From the NCBI GenBank assembly GCA_040080835.1, contig JBEBHP010000009.1, positions 62,001 to 126,000 of the forward strand: DNA of 64,000 nt, in the 5' to 3' direction. Position numbers and translations under genes: made by a program. The DNA comes from SZUA-430 sp040080835. Lineage in GTDB: Bacteria; Pseudomonadota; Alphaproteobacteria; Micropepsales; Micropepsaceae. The notes under the pieces are model-generated. The model was given only the letters and a program-made list of their open reading frames with translations, was not told the origin of the DNA and did no database searches. Below, piece by piece: positions 15,953-24,482 of this stretch (within the stretch, counting starts at the first letter, position 1; each line of letters opens with the position of its first letter).

Positions 15953-17599
15953 ATGGCAGCTAAAGAAGTAAAATTCCACGCCGACGCGCGCGCGCGCTTG
16001 CTGCGCGGCGTCGACATCCTCGCCGACGCTGTGAAGGTCACGCTCGGTCCGAAGGGCCGTAACGTCGTCATCGACAAGTCGTTTGGCGCCCCGCGCACGA
16101 CGAAAGACGGCGTCACCGTCGCCAAGGAAATCGAACTTTCCGACAAGTTCGAAAACATGGGCGCCCAGATGGTGCGCGAAGTTGCTCAGAAAACAAACGA
16201 CACGGCCGGCGACGGCACGACGACAGCAACAGTTCTGGCCCAGTCGATCGTGCGCGAAGGCATGAAGTCGGTTGCAGCCGGCATGAACCCGATGGACCTG
16301 AAGCGCGGCATCATGCTCGCCGTCGAAGCCGTCGTCGCAGACCTCAAGAAGCGTTCGAAGAAGGTCAAGTCGAACGAAGAAATCGTCCAGGTCGGCACGA
16401 TCTCGGCGAACGGCGATGACTGGGTTGGCAAGAAGCTGGCCGAAGCCATGGCGAAAGTCGGCAACGAAGGCGTGATCACCGTTGAGGAAGCCAAGAGCCT
16501 CGACAGCGAACTCGAAGTCGTCGAAGGCATGCAGTTCGATCGCGGCTACATCTCGCCGTACTTCGTCACCAACGCTGAAAAGATGGTGGCCGAACTCGAA
16601 GACCCATACATCCTGATCCACGAGAAGAAGCTCTCCTCGCTGCAGCCAATGCTGCCGATTCTGGAATCAATCGTCCAGACCGGTCGCCCGCTGCTGATCA
16701 TCGCGGAAGAAGTCGAAGGCGAAGCCCTGGCGACGCTTGTCGTCAACAAGCTGCGTGGTGGCCTGAAGGTCGCGGCCGTGAAGGCCCCGGGATTCGGTGA
16801 CCGTCGCAAGGCGATGCTCGAAGACATCGCGATCGTGACGAACGGGGAAGTGATCTCCGAAGAACTCGGCATCAAGCTCGAGAACGTCAAGATCGGCCAG
16901 CTCGGCACTGCCAAGAAGGTCCGCATCACGAAGGACGACACAACCGTCATCGACGGCGCAGGCAAGAAGAAGGACATCCAGGATCGCGTTGCCCAGATCA
17001 AGGCGCAGATCGAAGACACCACGTCTGACTACGACAAGGAAAAGCTGCAGGAACGTCTGGCGAAGCTCGCCGGCGGTGTTGCCGTGATCCGCGTCGGCGG
17101 TGCGACGGAAGTCGAAGTGAAGGAACGCAAGGACCGCGTTGATGACGCACTGAACGCCACGCGCGCTGCCGTGGAAGAAGGCATCGTCCCTGGCGCAGGT
17201 GCGGCTCTTCTCTACGCGACGAAGTCTCTGGCAGGCCTGAAGGGTGACAATGATGACCAGACAGCTGGCATCAACATCGTCCGCAAGGCAATCCAGTCCC
17301 CGATCCGTCAGATCCTCGAGAACGCTGGCGTTGAGGCCTCCCCGGTCGTCAACAAGCTGCTCGAAGGCAAGTCCTCGACGGCAGGATTCGATGCCCAGAG
17401 GGAAGAGTACTGCGACCTGATCGACGCCGGCATCATCGACCCGACCAAGGTTGTTCGTACCGCTTTGCAGAACGCAGCCTCGGTTGCAGGCTTGTTGATC
17501 ACGACGGAAGCCATGATCGCTGAAAAGCCTGACAACAAGAAGGGCGGCGGCATGCCAGGCGGCATGGGCGGCATGGGCGGAATGGATATGGACATGTGA
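15953..17599 (+). CDS. groEL: Chaperonin GroEL
   Basis: The 548-residue 60-kDa chaperonin is complete. It contains the ATP-binding segment VTLGPKGRNVVIDKSFG, the motif DGVTVAKEIEL, the NDTAGDGTTTATVLAQ loop with the catalytic Asp, and the flexible C-terminal tail of GGM repeats ending in GGMDMDM. It forms the double-ring ATP-driven folding machine with GroES. The gene follows groES by 69 bases. Long reverse-strand frames inside it are codon-bias shadows. Confidence 0.98.
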   Translation: MAAKEVKFHADARARLLRGVDILADAVKVTLGPKGRNVVIDKSFGAPRTTKDGVTVAKEIELSDKFENMGAQMVREVAQKTNDTAGDGTTTATVLAQSIVREGMKSVAAGMNPMDLKRGIMLAVEAVVADLKKRSKKVKSNEEIVQVGTISANGDDWVGKKLAEAMAKVGNEGVITVEEAKSLDSELEVVEGMQFDRGYISPYFVTNAEKMVAELEDPYILIHEKKLSSLQPMLPILESIVQTGRPLLIIAEEVEGEALATLVVNKLRGGLKVAAVKAPGFGDRRKAMLEDIAIVTNGEVISEELGIKLENVKIGQLGTAKKVRITKDDTTVIDGAGKKKDIQDRVAQIKAQIEDTTSDYDKEKLQERLAKLAGGVAVIRVGGATEVEVKERKDRVDDALNATRAAVEEGIVPGAGAALLYATKSLAGLKGDNDDQTAGINIVRKAIQSPIRQILENAGVEASPVVNKLLEGKSSTAGFDAQREEYCDLIDAGIIDPTKVVRTALQNAASVAGLLITTEAMIAEKPDNKKGGGMPGGMGGMGGMDMDM

Positions 17600-17602
17600 A
17601 GC

Positions 17603-17640
17603 GCTTCCGAGGGCGCGCGATAACGCGCGCCCCGGAAAGC
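17603..17640 (+). other. Long stable hairpin directly after groEL
   Basis: A perfect 9-bp stem GGGCGCGCG/CGCGCGCCC around the loop ATAA (17620-17623) is extended outward by imperfect pairing of GCTTCCG with CGGAAAGC. It starts four bases after the groEL stop and lacks a T tract. It may protect the mRNA 3' end or pause polymerase before the true terminator at 17699. Confidence 0.6.
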
Positions 17641-17643
17641 TTC

Positions 17644-17686
17644 ATCCTCGCGCAGGCGAGGATCCATCCCCGCGAGCGCGAGGATC
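17644..17686. repeat. REP-like palindromic element
   Basis: ATCCTCGC-GCAG-GCGAGGAT (17644-17663) is a perfect 8-bp stem with a four-base loop, followed by CCATCCCCGCGAGCGCGAGGATCC-like sequence ending with a second GAGGATCC. The form resembles REP/BIME units common in proteobacterial intergenic regions. Only this copy is clear in the window. A RAYT-family gene lies 6.8 kb away. Confidence 0.5.
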
Positions 17687-17698
17687 CAGCAACAGCAC

Positions 17699-17737
17699 AA
17701 AAGGGCTCCGGCAAACGCTGGGGCCCTTTCTTATTTT
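17699..17737 (+). terminator. Terminator of the groESL operon
   Basis: AAAAGGGC (17699-17706) pairs with GCCCTTTC (17723-17730), with extra pairing of TCCGGC and CTGGGG inside, and TTATTTTG follows. It lies just before the start of the next gene. Confidence 0.75.
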
Positions 17738-17761
17738 GTAAAAGCGCAATACCAATTTGCC

Positions 17762-18649
17762 ATGCGCATCCTGTTCTGCACCCTGATCACAATCCTTGCC
17801 GGTGCGCTCACCGCCGCCGCAAAGCCCTACGCAATCCCTGACACTGAAGTCCTGCGCCTGCACTCCAAGCAAACTGGCGCCGACTACCAGTTGTTCATCG
17901 CCACGCCAGCCGACTATCGCAAGTCTGGCAAGACCTATCCAGTCGTCTACATGCTCGATGCGGATTATTCATTCGCGCTCGTGCGCAATGTCGTCCAGCA
18001 CTTGGTCGATCGTGATAATCTGCCACCCATGATCCTGGTCGCAGTTGCCTATCCTGGTGCGGCGACGAACCGTGTGACCTACAGGATGAATCGCACGCGC
18101 GACTACACACCCGTCTATGCGCCCGACGGAGGTTATGGTGCGGAGTATCAAAAAATATCTGGCGGCGGCCCGAAGTTTCGCGCCTTCTTCGCCCATGAAC
18201 TGTTTCCGTTGATCGAACGCAAATATCCCGTTTCACGCGACGACCGGACACTGGTTGGCCATTCCTACGGCGGTCTCTTCGCGACATATGTTTTGCTGAC
18301 CGAGCCCGCACTATTTCAGCGTTACATCATAGTCAGCGCCTCACTCTGGTATGCAAACCGTACGGTGTTCTCGATGGAAGAGACGGCAGCGCAATCCGGT
18401 CTTCGCCCACGGGCTCGCACATTTTTCGCAGTTGGTGCAAGTGAGAATCAGCAGATGGAAGATGACATGAACGAGCTGGTCAAGCGCATCCGGAGCCGGG
18501 GAAATCAGCAATTGCAGATCACGACGCGTGTGTACGAAGGCGAAAACCACAACAGTGTGTTTCCCGGCGCCGTGACGAGAGGCTTGCTGACAGTGTTTGA
18601 TCCGCCAGACGTGAGGAATACGACCGCGCCGACAATCCCCGCGCCCTGA
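17762..18649 (+). CDS. Secreted esterase, PF00756 (esterase D/siderophore esterase-like)
   Basis: The 295-residue protein has a signal peptide ending near ALTAAAKPY. The alpha/beta-hydrolase domain of the putative-esterase family follows: YPVVYMLDADYSFALV, nucleophile Ser in GHSYGGLFATYVL, and catalytic His in GENHNSVFP. An acidic residue is likely in the FFAVGASENQQMEDD segment. Relatives cleave acyl or siderophore esters in the periplasm; the substrate here is unknown. No iron-uptake genes are adjacent. Confidence 0.83.
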   Translation: MRILFCTLITILAGALTAAAKPYAIPDTEVLRLHSKQTGADYQLFIATPADYRKSGKTYPVVYMLDADYSFALVRNVVQHLVDRDNLPPMILVAVAYPGAATNRVTYRMNRTRDYTPVYAPDGGYGAEYQKISGGGPKFRAFFAHELFPLIERKYPVSRDDRTLVGHSYGGLFATYVLLTEPALFQRYIIVSASLWYANRTVFSMEETAAQSGLRPRARTFFAVGASENQQMEDDMNELVKRIRSRGNQQLQITTRVYEGENHNSVFPGAVTRGLLTVFDPPDVRNTTAPTIPAP

Positions 18650-18686
18650 AACTGGCAGCGCAAGCAGCCTGCATCCGAAAAAGCGT

Positions 18687-19295
18687 TCACGGGATTTCCT
18701 CGGCCATTCTGGCGGCGACCGGTTTCAGCGAAGCCGCGTCATCCACATCTGTGAGCGTCGTCGCCAGAAGCGCCACTGACCCGAGCTTGTCACGTGTATC
18801 CTGCATGGCGAACGGCGTCGACCATCGCACGCCTTTCAACGCATCTTTGCGCAGTGTCGATGGGTGGCGCGCTCCAATCAGCCAGTAGCCGCCATCGTGC
18901 ACAGGCCCAAGCACATAGGGTGAGCTACCCAGCAGTCTGACGGCTTCAGCAATGTGCCCAGGCCTGGCGTCCGGTATGTCGCTTCCGATCACAATGGCAG
19001 GTCCGCATTGAACGGACTTGAGCACCGAAATCATGCGTTGTCCAAGATCGCCGCGGCCTTGATCGATGCGGCTCACCCTTCGCGGCCACAGCCCCTCCTG
19101 ATGAAGAGCTGCATGGGGCGTGGTCGCAAGGCGCAATTCGATTCTTGGATCCAGGCTCAGGCGGCGGCATGTTTCACTGAGCGTACGGCGATAAAACCTG
19201 ATCGTTTCCAGCGAGCCGATGTCCCGGGCGAGTCTGGATTTCACCGTGCCGTACAGCGGCGCTCGCGCGAATACAAAAACAATTGGTCTAGCCAT
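18687..19295 (-). CDS. DUF2064 transferase (rSAM/selenodomain-associated transferase 1 type)
   Basis: The 202-residue protein has a nucleotide-diphospho-sugar-transferase-like fold: IVFVFARAPLYGTVKSRLA at the N-terminus, VIGSDIPDARPGHI with the metal/nucleotide-binding SD pair, and VLGPVHDGGYWLIG. These are the marks of DUF2064/TIGR04282. Such proteins occur beside an arsenosugar- or selenium-linked radical-SAM protein in many genomes. Here the rSAM partner is absent and only the companion transferase 2 is present, overlapping by eight bases. The substrate is not known. Confidence 0.85.
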   Translation of the reverse strand: MARPIVFVFARAPLYGTVKSRLARDIGSLETIRFYRRTLSETCRRLSLDPRIELRLATTPHAALHQEGLWPRRVSRIDQGRGDLGQRMISVLKSVQCGPAIVIGSDIPDARPGHIAEAVRLLGSSPYVLGPVHDGGYWLIGARHPSTLRKDALKGVRWSTPFAMQDTRDKLGSVALLATTLTDVDDAASLKPVAARMAEEIP

Positions 19296-20076
19296 AAAGC
19301 GGAGCGAGGCGATGCGGAGAAACGCCCAGGAAATACAGCAACAGGAGAGACAGGTTCCTCAGCGGCCTCATCCAGTAGCCATCCCGTTTGTAACGCCGGG
19401 AAGAAGTGGTTGCTGTGGCAGGAAGCTCTCTCAGATTGTTCTTGCCGATGCGCCTGACAATATCAACGTCCTCCATGATCGGAATATCGAGATAGCCGAC
19501 CAGCGCGCTATACAATTGTCGGGACATCAAGAGACCCTGATCGCCATACGGCAGGCCAAATCGCCTGGCGCGCCAGTTGGTGAGCACTTCCACCCGGCGC
19601 GCAGCGTTCGATGCATCATCCAGCGCAAACGTGAAGTGCGCCGCCTTCAGCGTGTTGCTCTTGTTGCGTATGAACGAGGTAACTGTGGTGCTCCAGAACG
19701 GCTCCAGCGTGGTGTCGGCATGCAGGAAAAGAAGCCAGCGCCCGCGAGCATCCTTCGCGCCCGCGGCAAGCTGTGTGCCACGTCCACGCGTAGTTGAGAT
19801 GACACGAGCACCGAGTGATTTCGCTTTTTCGACCGTGTCGTCATGCGAGCCGCCATCTGCGACGATGAACTCAACCGACATCGTCTCGGCTGCTTCCTGC
19901 AGGGCATAAAACGTATCGCCGAGGAACTTTGAGGCGTTGAGCGTCGGTATCACGATACTCAGATCGGGCGATTTGTGCACGTCGCGGGGACTAGAGCCGT
20001 GTACTGCTTCAGCGGGTCTGTTCTTCAGCTGCTCCGCGCCCGGTTCCGTGGCTACGGCGAACACATTGTTCATCAC
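19288..20076 (-). CDS. GT2 glycosyltransferase (rSAM/selenodomain-associated transferase 2 type)
   Basis: The 262-residue GT-A protein starts its catalytic domain at LSIVIPTLNASKFLGDTF. VADGGSHDDTVEKAKSLGA and LLFLHADTTLEP provide nucleotide-sugar and metal-binding acids, followed by FGLPYGDQGLLMSRQLY and IMEDVDIVRR. The GDQG and EDVD motifs mark TIGR04283. The C-terminus is hydrophobic (NLSLLLLYFLGVSP), suggesting membrane association. It is the first gene of a two-gene operon with the DUF2064 transferase. The first 38 residues are low in similarity signals, so a later start is possible. Confidence 0.85.
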   Translation of the reverse strand: MMNNVFAVATEPGAEQLKNRPAEAVHGSSPRDVHKSPDLSIVIPTLNASKFLGDTFYALQEAAETMSVEFIVADGGSHDDTVEKAKSLGARVISTTRGRGTQLAAGAKDARGRWLLFLHADTTLEPFWSTTVTSFIRNKSNTLKAAHFTFALDDASNAARRVEVLTNWRARRFGLPYGDQGLLMSRQLYSALVGYLDIPIMEDVDIVRRIGKNNLRELPATATTSSRRYKRDGYWMRPLRNLSLLLLYFLGVSPHRLAPLYG

Positions 20077-20219
20077 GAATCACTCACAACTCACGCAACA
20101 AATATCTGAAAATCCAGTCGTTTTTCACCTATTTCATCCGCAATCGCGATTGCCACGACTTGCCCCTTGGGCAGATGCACAATAATTCAGGAACAAATCA
20201 ACTCAAGAGGGAAACCCAC

Positions 20220-21284
20220 ATGCGCCTGAATTTGTCGTTGGTCTGGATGGCCATGATGTCAATTTCTGCGGTTGCCGTCGCGGCTCCTGACCCGCAATAT
20301 CTTGCGGAACTCGCAAAGGACGCCCCGAAGTCCGCCGATCACCCGCTGACCGGTCGATACGAGGGGTCACACATTCTGGGACAGACGACAAAGGCGTTCG
20401 ACGAGATCACGCTGCCGACAGGTCCGGCCGAAGGTCAGACCTTCGACAACAAAAAGAAGTTTTCCAGGACCGTGACCGCGCAGGGCAAGGTCACGAGGAC
20501 GCTGTATGTGTCTCCGGAGGGCCGCTCATCGCTGGAAGTGTTCAAGAACTATCGTGATGCCCTTGCTGGAAAGGGTTTCGTACCCGTCTACGAATGCAGC
20601 GGCGACTCGTGCGGCCCGTCGTTCTTTCACTTGATTTACCGCTGGGACAACAAGGCAAGCCAACCCCTTGGAACCGGGTATGACAATGTCAGGAATCTTT
20701 TTCTTCAAGGTGCACTCGACCAGGTTGTCGATGTCCGCTACGCCATTCTCAAGAAGGCCGGAACCGGTGGCGACAGCTTTGTGTCGCTCTATGCAGCCAT
20801 CAATCGCGGCGGGAGCTTTGGTTCATACAGCGAAATTTTGAATGATCGTGTCGGCATGCTTGTTCAAATCGTTGAAGCGGCCGGGATGGAAACCAGGATG
20901 GTGACGCTCAAGGCTGCAGAAATATCGAGCAACATTGCGCGTGATGGTCGAGCCGTCTTCTACGGCATCCAGTTTGATTTCGACAAGGCAGACATCAAGC
21001 CTGAATCCGAACCGCAACTCGCAGAGATGGCCAAGGCGCTCACGGCAGATGCCAAACTCAAGGTGTTCGTTGTTGGGCACACCGACAACCAGGGCAAGGT
21101 CGACTACAACCTTGGCCTCTCGCAGCGACGCGCCGAAGCCGTGGTCAAGGCGCTCAGCGCAAAGTTCGGCATTGATGCAAAGCGCATGACACCAAGGGGT
21201 TTGGCTTCTTTGGCGCCTGTGGCGTCCAACCACGCCGAAGATGGTCGAGCCAAAAACAGGCGCGTCGAGATGGTGGAGCAATAG
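20220..21284 (+). CDS. DUF4892-OmpA fusion, outer-membrane/peptidoglycan-associated
   Basis: With the ATG at 20220 (AAGAGGGA site) the protein has 354 residues. A signal peptide ends near AVAVAAPDP. Residues about 30-220 look like DUF4892 (HPLTGRYEGSHILGQ, VSPEGRSSLEVFKNYRDAL, YECSGDSCGPSFF), and the C-terminal 110 residues are an OmpA-C domain: IQFDFDKADIKPES, VVGHTDNQGKVDYNLGLSQRRA and KNRRVEM. The OmpA domain binds diaminopimelate in peptidoglycan. The DUF4892 part is of unknown function. It is monocistronic, followed by a strong terminator. Confidence 0.85.
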   Translation: MRLNLSLVWMAMMSISAVAVAAPDPQYLAELAKDAPKSADHPLTGRYEGSHILGQTTKAFDEITLPTGPAEGQTFDNKKKFSRTVTAQGKVTRTLYVSPEGRSSLEVFKNYRDALAGKGFVPVYECSGDSCGPSFFHLIYRWDNKASQPLGTGYDNVRNLFLQGALDQVVDVRYAILKKAGTGGDSFVSLYAAINRGGSFGSYSEILNDRVGMLVQIVEAAGMETRMVTLKAAEISSNIARDGRAVFYGIQFDFDKADIKPESEPQLAEMAKALTADAKLKVFVVGHTDNQGKVDYNLGLSQRRAEAVVKALSAKFGIDAKRMTPRGLASLAPVASNHAEDGRAKNRRVEMVEQ

Positions 21285-21314
21285 TCAGTCGGGCACCGCA
21301 AACCCACAAATTGC

Positions 21315-21341
21315 AGAGCGGGATCGACCCGCTCTTTTTTT
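21315..21341 (+). terminator. Strong rho-independent terminator
   Basis: AGAGCGGG (21315-21322), loop ATCGA, CCCGCTCT (21328-21335), then a run of T residues. It ends the DUF4892-OmpA gene. Confidence 0.9.
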
Positions 21342-21410
21342 GCTTGAACTATGATCTAGTTAGTATTATCTACTTAGTACTAGCCGCTTGAAACCGTTTT
21401 GGAGGAAGAA

Positions 21411-21653
21411 ATGGGCGAATTGTTGGGCGCTTTAGTCGCAATTCTGGTCTGGATGCTCATACTGCCGGTCATTCTGCTGGTGGTCCTCGTAGGCCTTGCA
21501 GCTGCCGGCATTGGCCTGGCAATCGGTCTCGTCGCAACCATTCTGGGCCTGGTCATTCAATTGGCTTTCGCTCTGGCACCGTTCATCCTGGTGTTCGGCC
21601 TGCTGTGGCTGGTGTTCAAGCCGTCCAAAGGCAAGGAAGTCGCTCACCAATAG
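21411..21653 (+). CDS. Small highly hydrophobic membrane protein
   Basis: The ATG at 21411 has a strong GGAGGAAG site at 21401-21408 and gives 80 residues, of which about 65 are hydrophobic. Two or three membrane segments run from LLGALVAILVWMLILPVILL to PFILVFGLLWLVF, followed by a short basic tail KPSKGKEVAHQ. I do not recognise a family. The strong ribosome site and isolated position after a terminator argue that it is real. The 60 bases before it are A+T-rich with repeated TTAGTA units. Confidence 0.65.
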   Translation: MGELLGALVAILVWMLILPVILLVVLVGLAAAGIGLAIGLVATILGLVIQLAFALAPFILVFGLLWLVFKPSKGKEVAHQ

Positions 21654-21677
21654 TTGCGTCATTCCTGATCTGAATTA

Positions 21678-21702
21678 GGGTGCCTGCGGAAACGGGGCAC
21701 CC
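21678..21702 (+). promoter_or_regulatory. Hairpin covering the leader of the threonine aldolase gene
   Basis: GGGTGCC (21678-21684) pairs with GGCACCC (21696-21702), and the next gene starts at 21705. The only SD-like purines (GGGG, 21694-21697) are partly inside the stem. It could end the small upstream gene or limit translation of the aldolase; no T tract follows. Confidence 0.45.
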
Positions 21703-21704
21703 TT

Positions 21705-22778
21705 ATGCATTTTGTAAGTGACAATACGGCAGGAGCGCCAACACAAATCCTGGATGCGATTGTCCGCGCGAATAGCGGGATCGACAAGAGTTACGGCGCC
21801 GACAGAATTTCGGCGCGACTGACCGGGAAATTTTCTGAACTTTTCGAAACGCAGGTCGTTGCATTCCCGGTTGCAACCGGGACAGCCGCCAACGCGCTGT
21901 CGCTTGCGACATTGACGCCCCCGCATGGCGCCATCTTCTGCCATGAGGGAGCACACATTAACGTGGATGAATGCGGCGCGCCTGAGTTTTATTCAGGAGC
22001 CAAACTCGTGACTGTTGCGTCACCGGATGGAAAAGTTTCACCGGCAAACCTCGCGCCAGCGCTTGGTCATTTCCAGCGTGGCGTCGTGCATCACGTGCAG
22101 CCGACGACAATTTCGATTGCACAGTCCACCGAACTTGGGACGGTCTACACGCCTGCGGACGTGAAGGCCCTCGGAGATTTTGCGAAGCGGGAAGGTCTGG
22201 CGCTGCACATGGATGGTGCCCGCTTTGCCAATGCAGTGGCGCATCTCGGGTGCGCGCCAGCCGATGTGACATGGCGCGCAGGCGTGGACGTGATGTCGTT
22301 TGGTGCCACCAAAAACGGCGCCATCGCTGCTGAAGCGGTCATCTTTTTCAATCAGGGTCTCATCAGGGATTTTGGCTATCGTAGCAAGCGGGGAGGGCAC
22401 CTGGTCTCCAAGGCGCGTTTCGTTTCGGCGCAGCTGGAGGCCATGATCGACGACGGGCTCTGGCTGAAACTTGCCGCCCACGCCAACGCGATGGCGTTGC
22501 GTTTGGAGGCGGGCTTGCGAAGGATTTCTGGTGTTGAGCTGACCCAGCCCGTCGAAGCAAACGAGGTCTTTTTTACCCTGCCGGATCAAAGCAAGCGCAA
22601 GTCGCTGGAACGTCAGGGGGCAACATTTTACTTGTGGTCGCCGGCGAAGGACCCGGTCCCGCTCATTCGCCTGGTATGCTCTTTCGCAACGCGCGAACAG
22701 GATGTCGACGATTTCCTGGCAGCTGTGAAGACGTGTTTTGAAGCGGTCATCGCGGCGCCCGGGACCGCACGACCATGA
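21705..22778 (+). CDS. Low-specificity L-threonine aldolase
   Basis: The 357-residue protein is a PLP-dependent beta-eliminating lyase. FPVATGTAANALSL is the phosphate-binding start, ALHMDGARFANAVAHLG holds the Asp that contacts the pyridine nitrogen, and SFGATKNGA has the Schiff-base lysine. Threonine aldolases cleave L-threonine or allo-threonine to glycine and acetaldehyde. Length and motifs are normal for the family. The 3' end overlaps the convergent 5'-nucleotidase gene by 32 bases. Confidence 0.92.
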   Translation: MHFVSDNTAGAPTQILDAIVRANSGIDKSYGADRISARLTGKFSELFETQVVAFPVATGTAANALSLATLTPPHGAIFCHEGAHINVDECGAPEFYSGAKLVTVASPDGKVSPANLAPALGHFQRGVVHHVQPTTISIAQSTELGTVYTPADVKALGDFAKREGLALHMDGARFANAVAHLGCAPADVTWRAGVDVMSFGATKNGAIAAEAVIFFNQGLIRDFGYRSKRGGHLVSKARFVSAQLEAMIDDGLWLKLAAHANAMALRLEAGLRRISGVELTQPVEANEVFFTLPDQSKRKSLERQGATFYLWSPAKDPVPLIRLVCSFATREQDVDDFLAAVKTCFEAVIAAPGTARP

Positions 22779-24309
22779 TCCGCCCCTCCAGGGTGGGCGA
22801 AACATCTTTCTTGGCTTCCAGATAGGAAATCACAACCGACGTGACCACATCGGCATCCGAGTCTCCGCGCAGGACCTTCGCGCGCTTGAACGCTGCATAC
22901 CCGTCCCCGCCATTGGCGAGATAGTCATTGGTCACAAGCCGATAGTTGCGAGACTTGTTCAGTGGTTTTCCACCCACCTGCACTGAAACCACGCGATGAC
23001 CTTCAGGCTTGGTGACGTCAGCCCTGATCTTCATGCCTGAAACCTGCGGGAACCGTCCGACTTCATTTTCAGCGCCGGTTAGGCCCTGTTCGAGCGCTTG
23101 CAGCAGATCGCTGCCCCGGATCTCCAGCACATAGGCCTTGTTCAGGAATGGCAGCTCGCTCAACACGTCCTTGCGTGTAAGAACGCTCCCCGCAGGATAG
23201 AGCTTTCCACCACGGAATCCGCCGCCGTTCAGCAGCGCAATGTCAGACTTGGCGGCATCGCGCAGCGCGTCGGCAAACAGATTGCCGATGGCGGCCTCGC
23301 CACCACGCACGGCGGCGTTACGGCTGTCGAGTTCCGTCGTCGTGCGGCCGGCTGGAACATCAAGATCCTTGCTGAGCTGCGCTTCATACTGAGCGACCCT
23401 GCGCTGAACATCCGGATCGGGCTGCACGTCGGCAGTATCAATGAAACGGAAATGCGGCCACCAGCTGACGCGCCGTTTCCCGTCGGCCTTGACATCGATG
23501 GCAACCGACAGGTCAACGGCCACAACCGCCATCCCGTCTTCGCCAGCTTCGGCGATGGCCGTCTTCTCGTTGAAACGCATATACAGGTCGTGATCATGCC
23601 CCGACAGGATCAGGTCCGCCGCACCCGAATTGAACAACGCCTCATCCCTGGTACGATCAGCATGGACGACCAGAACGATCAGGTCCGCGCCAGCGGTGCG
23701 CAGCCGTGCGGCTTCTCGCTCGGCAGTTTCAACGCTGTTGGCGAACCGGAGGCCGCCCGGCTTTGAGGTAATCGGCGAATCTTCGTCGGTCAGTCCAACG
23801 ATGCCAACCTTCACTGGACCAAACGTCAGCAATTTTGAAGGCAGTATGCCCGGTATTGCGGCGCCTGTTGCCAAGCGTAGATTGGCCGCCAGCACTTGCG
23901 ACTTCATTTCATGCATGCGCGCGACGAAGATATCCGGACCAAAATCGAACTCGTGGTTGCCGGGAACAAAGATGTCGAGTCGCGACATATTGAAGAGGTC
24001 GACAATGTGCGCCCCCTTGTCGAACCCTGACATGAGCGAAGGTGAGATTGTGTCCCCCGCATGAACCGAAAGCGAATGCGCATGCGCCGCCTTTTCCGCC
24101 TTCAGCACAGCAGCAATCCTGGCAAGGCCGCCCCGGCCGTTTTCTGCGCCCATTTTGTAGACGTCACTTGTCAGCACGAAGGTGATGTCGGTGCGGGATA
24201 CAGTCGGCTGTGCATCAGACTCTGCAACTTGTGGAAGAGTGGCGACGCAAGCACCAATCGTGAGTGCGAGTAGCGTGCTCAGTGTTCTGCGCTGAACCAT
24301 TGTCCACAT
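22747..24309 (-). CDS. Secreted 5'-nucleotidase/metallophosphatase family protein
   Basis: From the ATG at 24309 (GGAG site) the product has 520 residues. A signal peptide with LLALTIGACVATLPQVAESDA could be a lipoprotein or secretion signal. The calcineurin-like domain has HAGDTISPS, VPGNHEFDFG, VVHADRTRDE and LSGHDHDLY. The first metal motif reads SDVYKM, with Tyr where UshA-type enzymes have His. The C-terminal 5'-nucleotidase domain has LLNGGGFRG and GGDGYAAF. The UshA family removes phosphate from nucleotides in the periplasm; the altered metal site leaves the activity open. Confidence 0.82.
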   Translation of the reverse strand: MWTMVQRRTLSTLLALTIGACVATLPQVAESDAQPTVSRTDITFVLTSDVYKMGAENGRGGLARIAAVLKAEKAAHAHSLSVHAGDTISPSLMSGFDKGAHIVDLFNMSRLDIFVPGNHEFDFGPDIFVARMHEMKSQVLAANLRLATGAAIPGILPSKLLTFGPVKVGIVGLTDEDSPITSKPGGLRFANSVETAEREAARLRTAGADLIVLVVHADRTRDEALFNSGAADLILSGHDHDLYMRFNEKTAIAEAGEDGMAVVAVDLSVAIDVKADGKRRVSWWPHFRFIDTADVQPDPDVQRRVAQYEAQLSKDLDVPAGRTTTELDSRNAAVRGGEAAIGNLFADALRDAAKSDIALLNGGGFRGGKLYPAGSVLTRKDVLSELPFLNKAYVLEIRGSDLLQALEQGLTGAENEVGRFPQVSGMKIRADVTKPEGHRVVSVQVGGKPLNKSRNYRLVTNDYLANGGDGYAAFKRAKVLRGDSDADVVTSVVISYLEAKKDVSPTLEGRIMVVRSRAPR

Positions 24310-24482
24310 GTGGCCGTCTCCGTCGAAGGTAAACATTATGTCACCAAACCCGCTTTCGCAGAACTGGTCTCTCCGTCACGCGCAGGCACACTATCTGGTC
24401 CAGCCTCGCAGGAAGAAATCAAAAATGCGGGGACATAGAACGATTGACGTATGACGGATTCGCGTCTAGTTTTCACCCCACC

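Noticed and set aside
15554..16621. Long reverse-strand frame of 355 codons over groES/groEL
   Set aside because: It is antisense to two certain genes, crosses their boundary and has no family features; it reflects strong codon bias.
21654..21704. Glycine or amino-acid riboswitch before threonine aldolase
   Set aside because: The gap is only 51 bases and holds one simple hairpin, too small for a known riboswitch.
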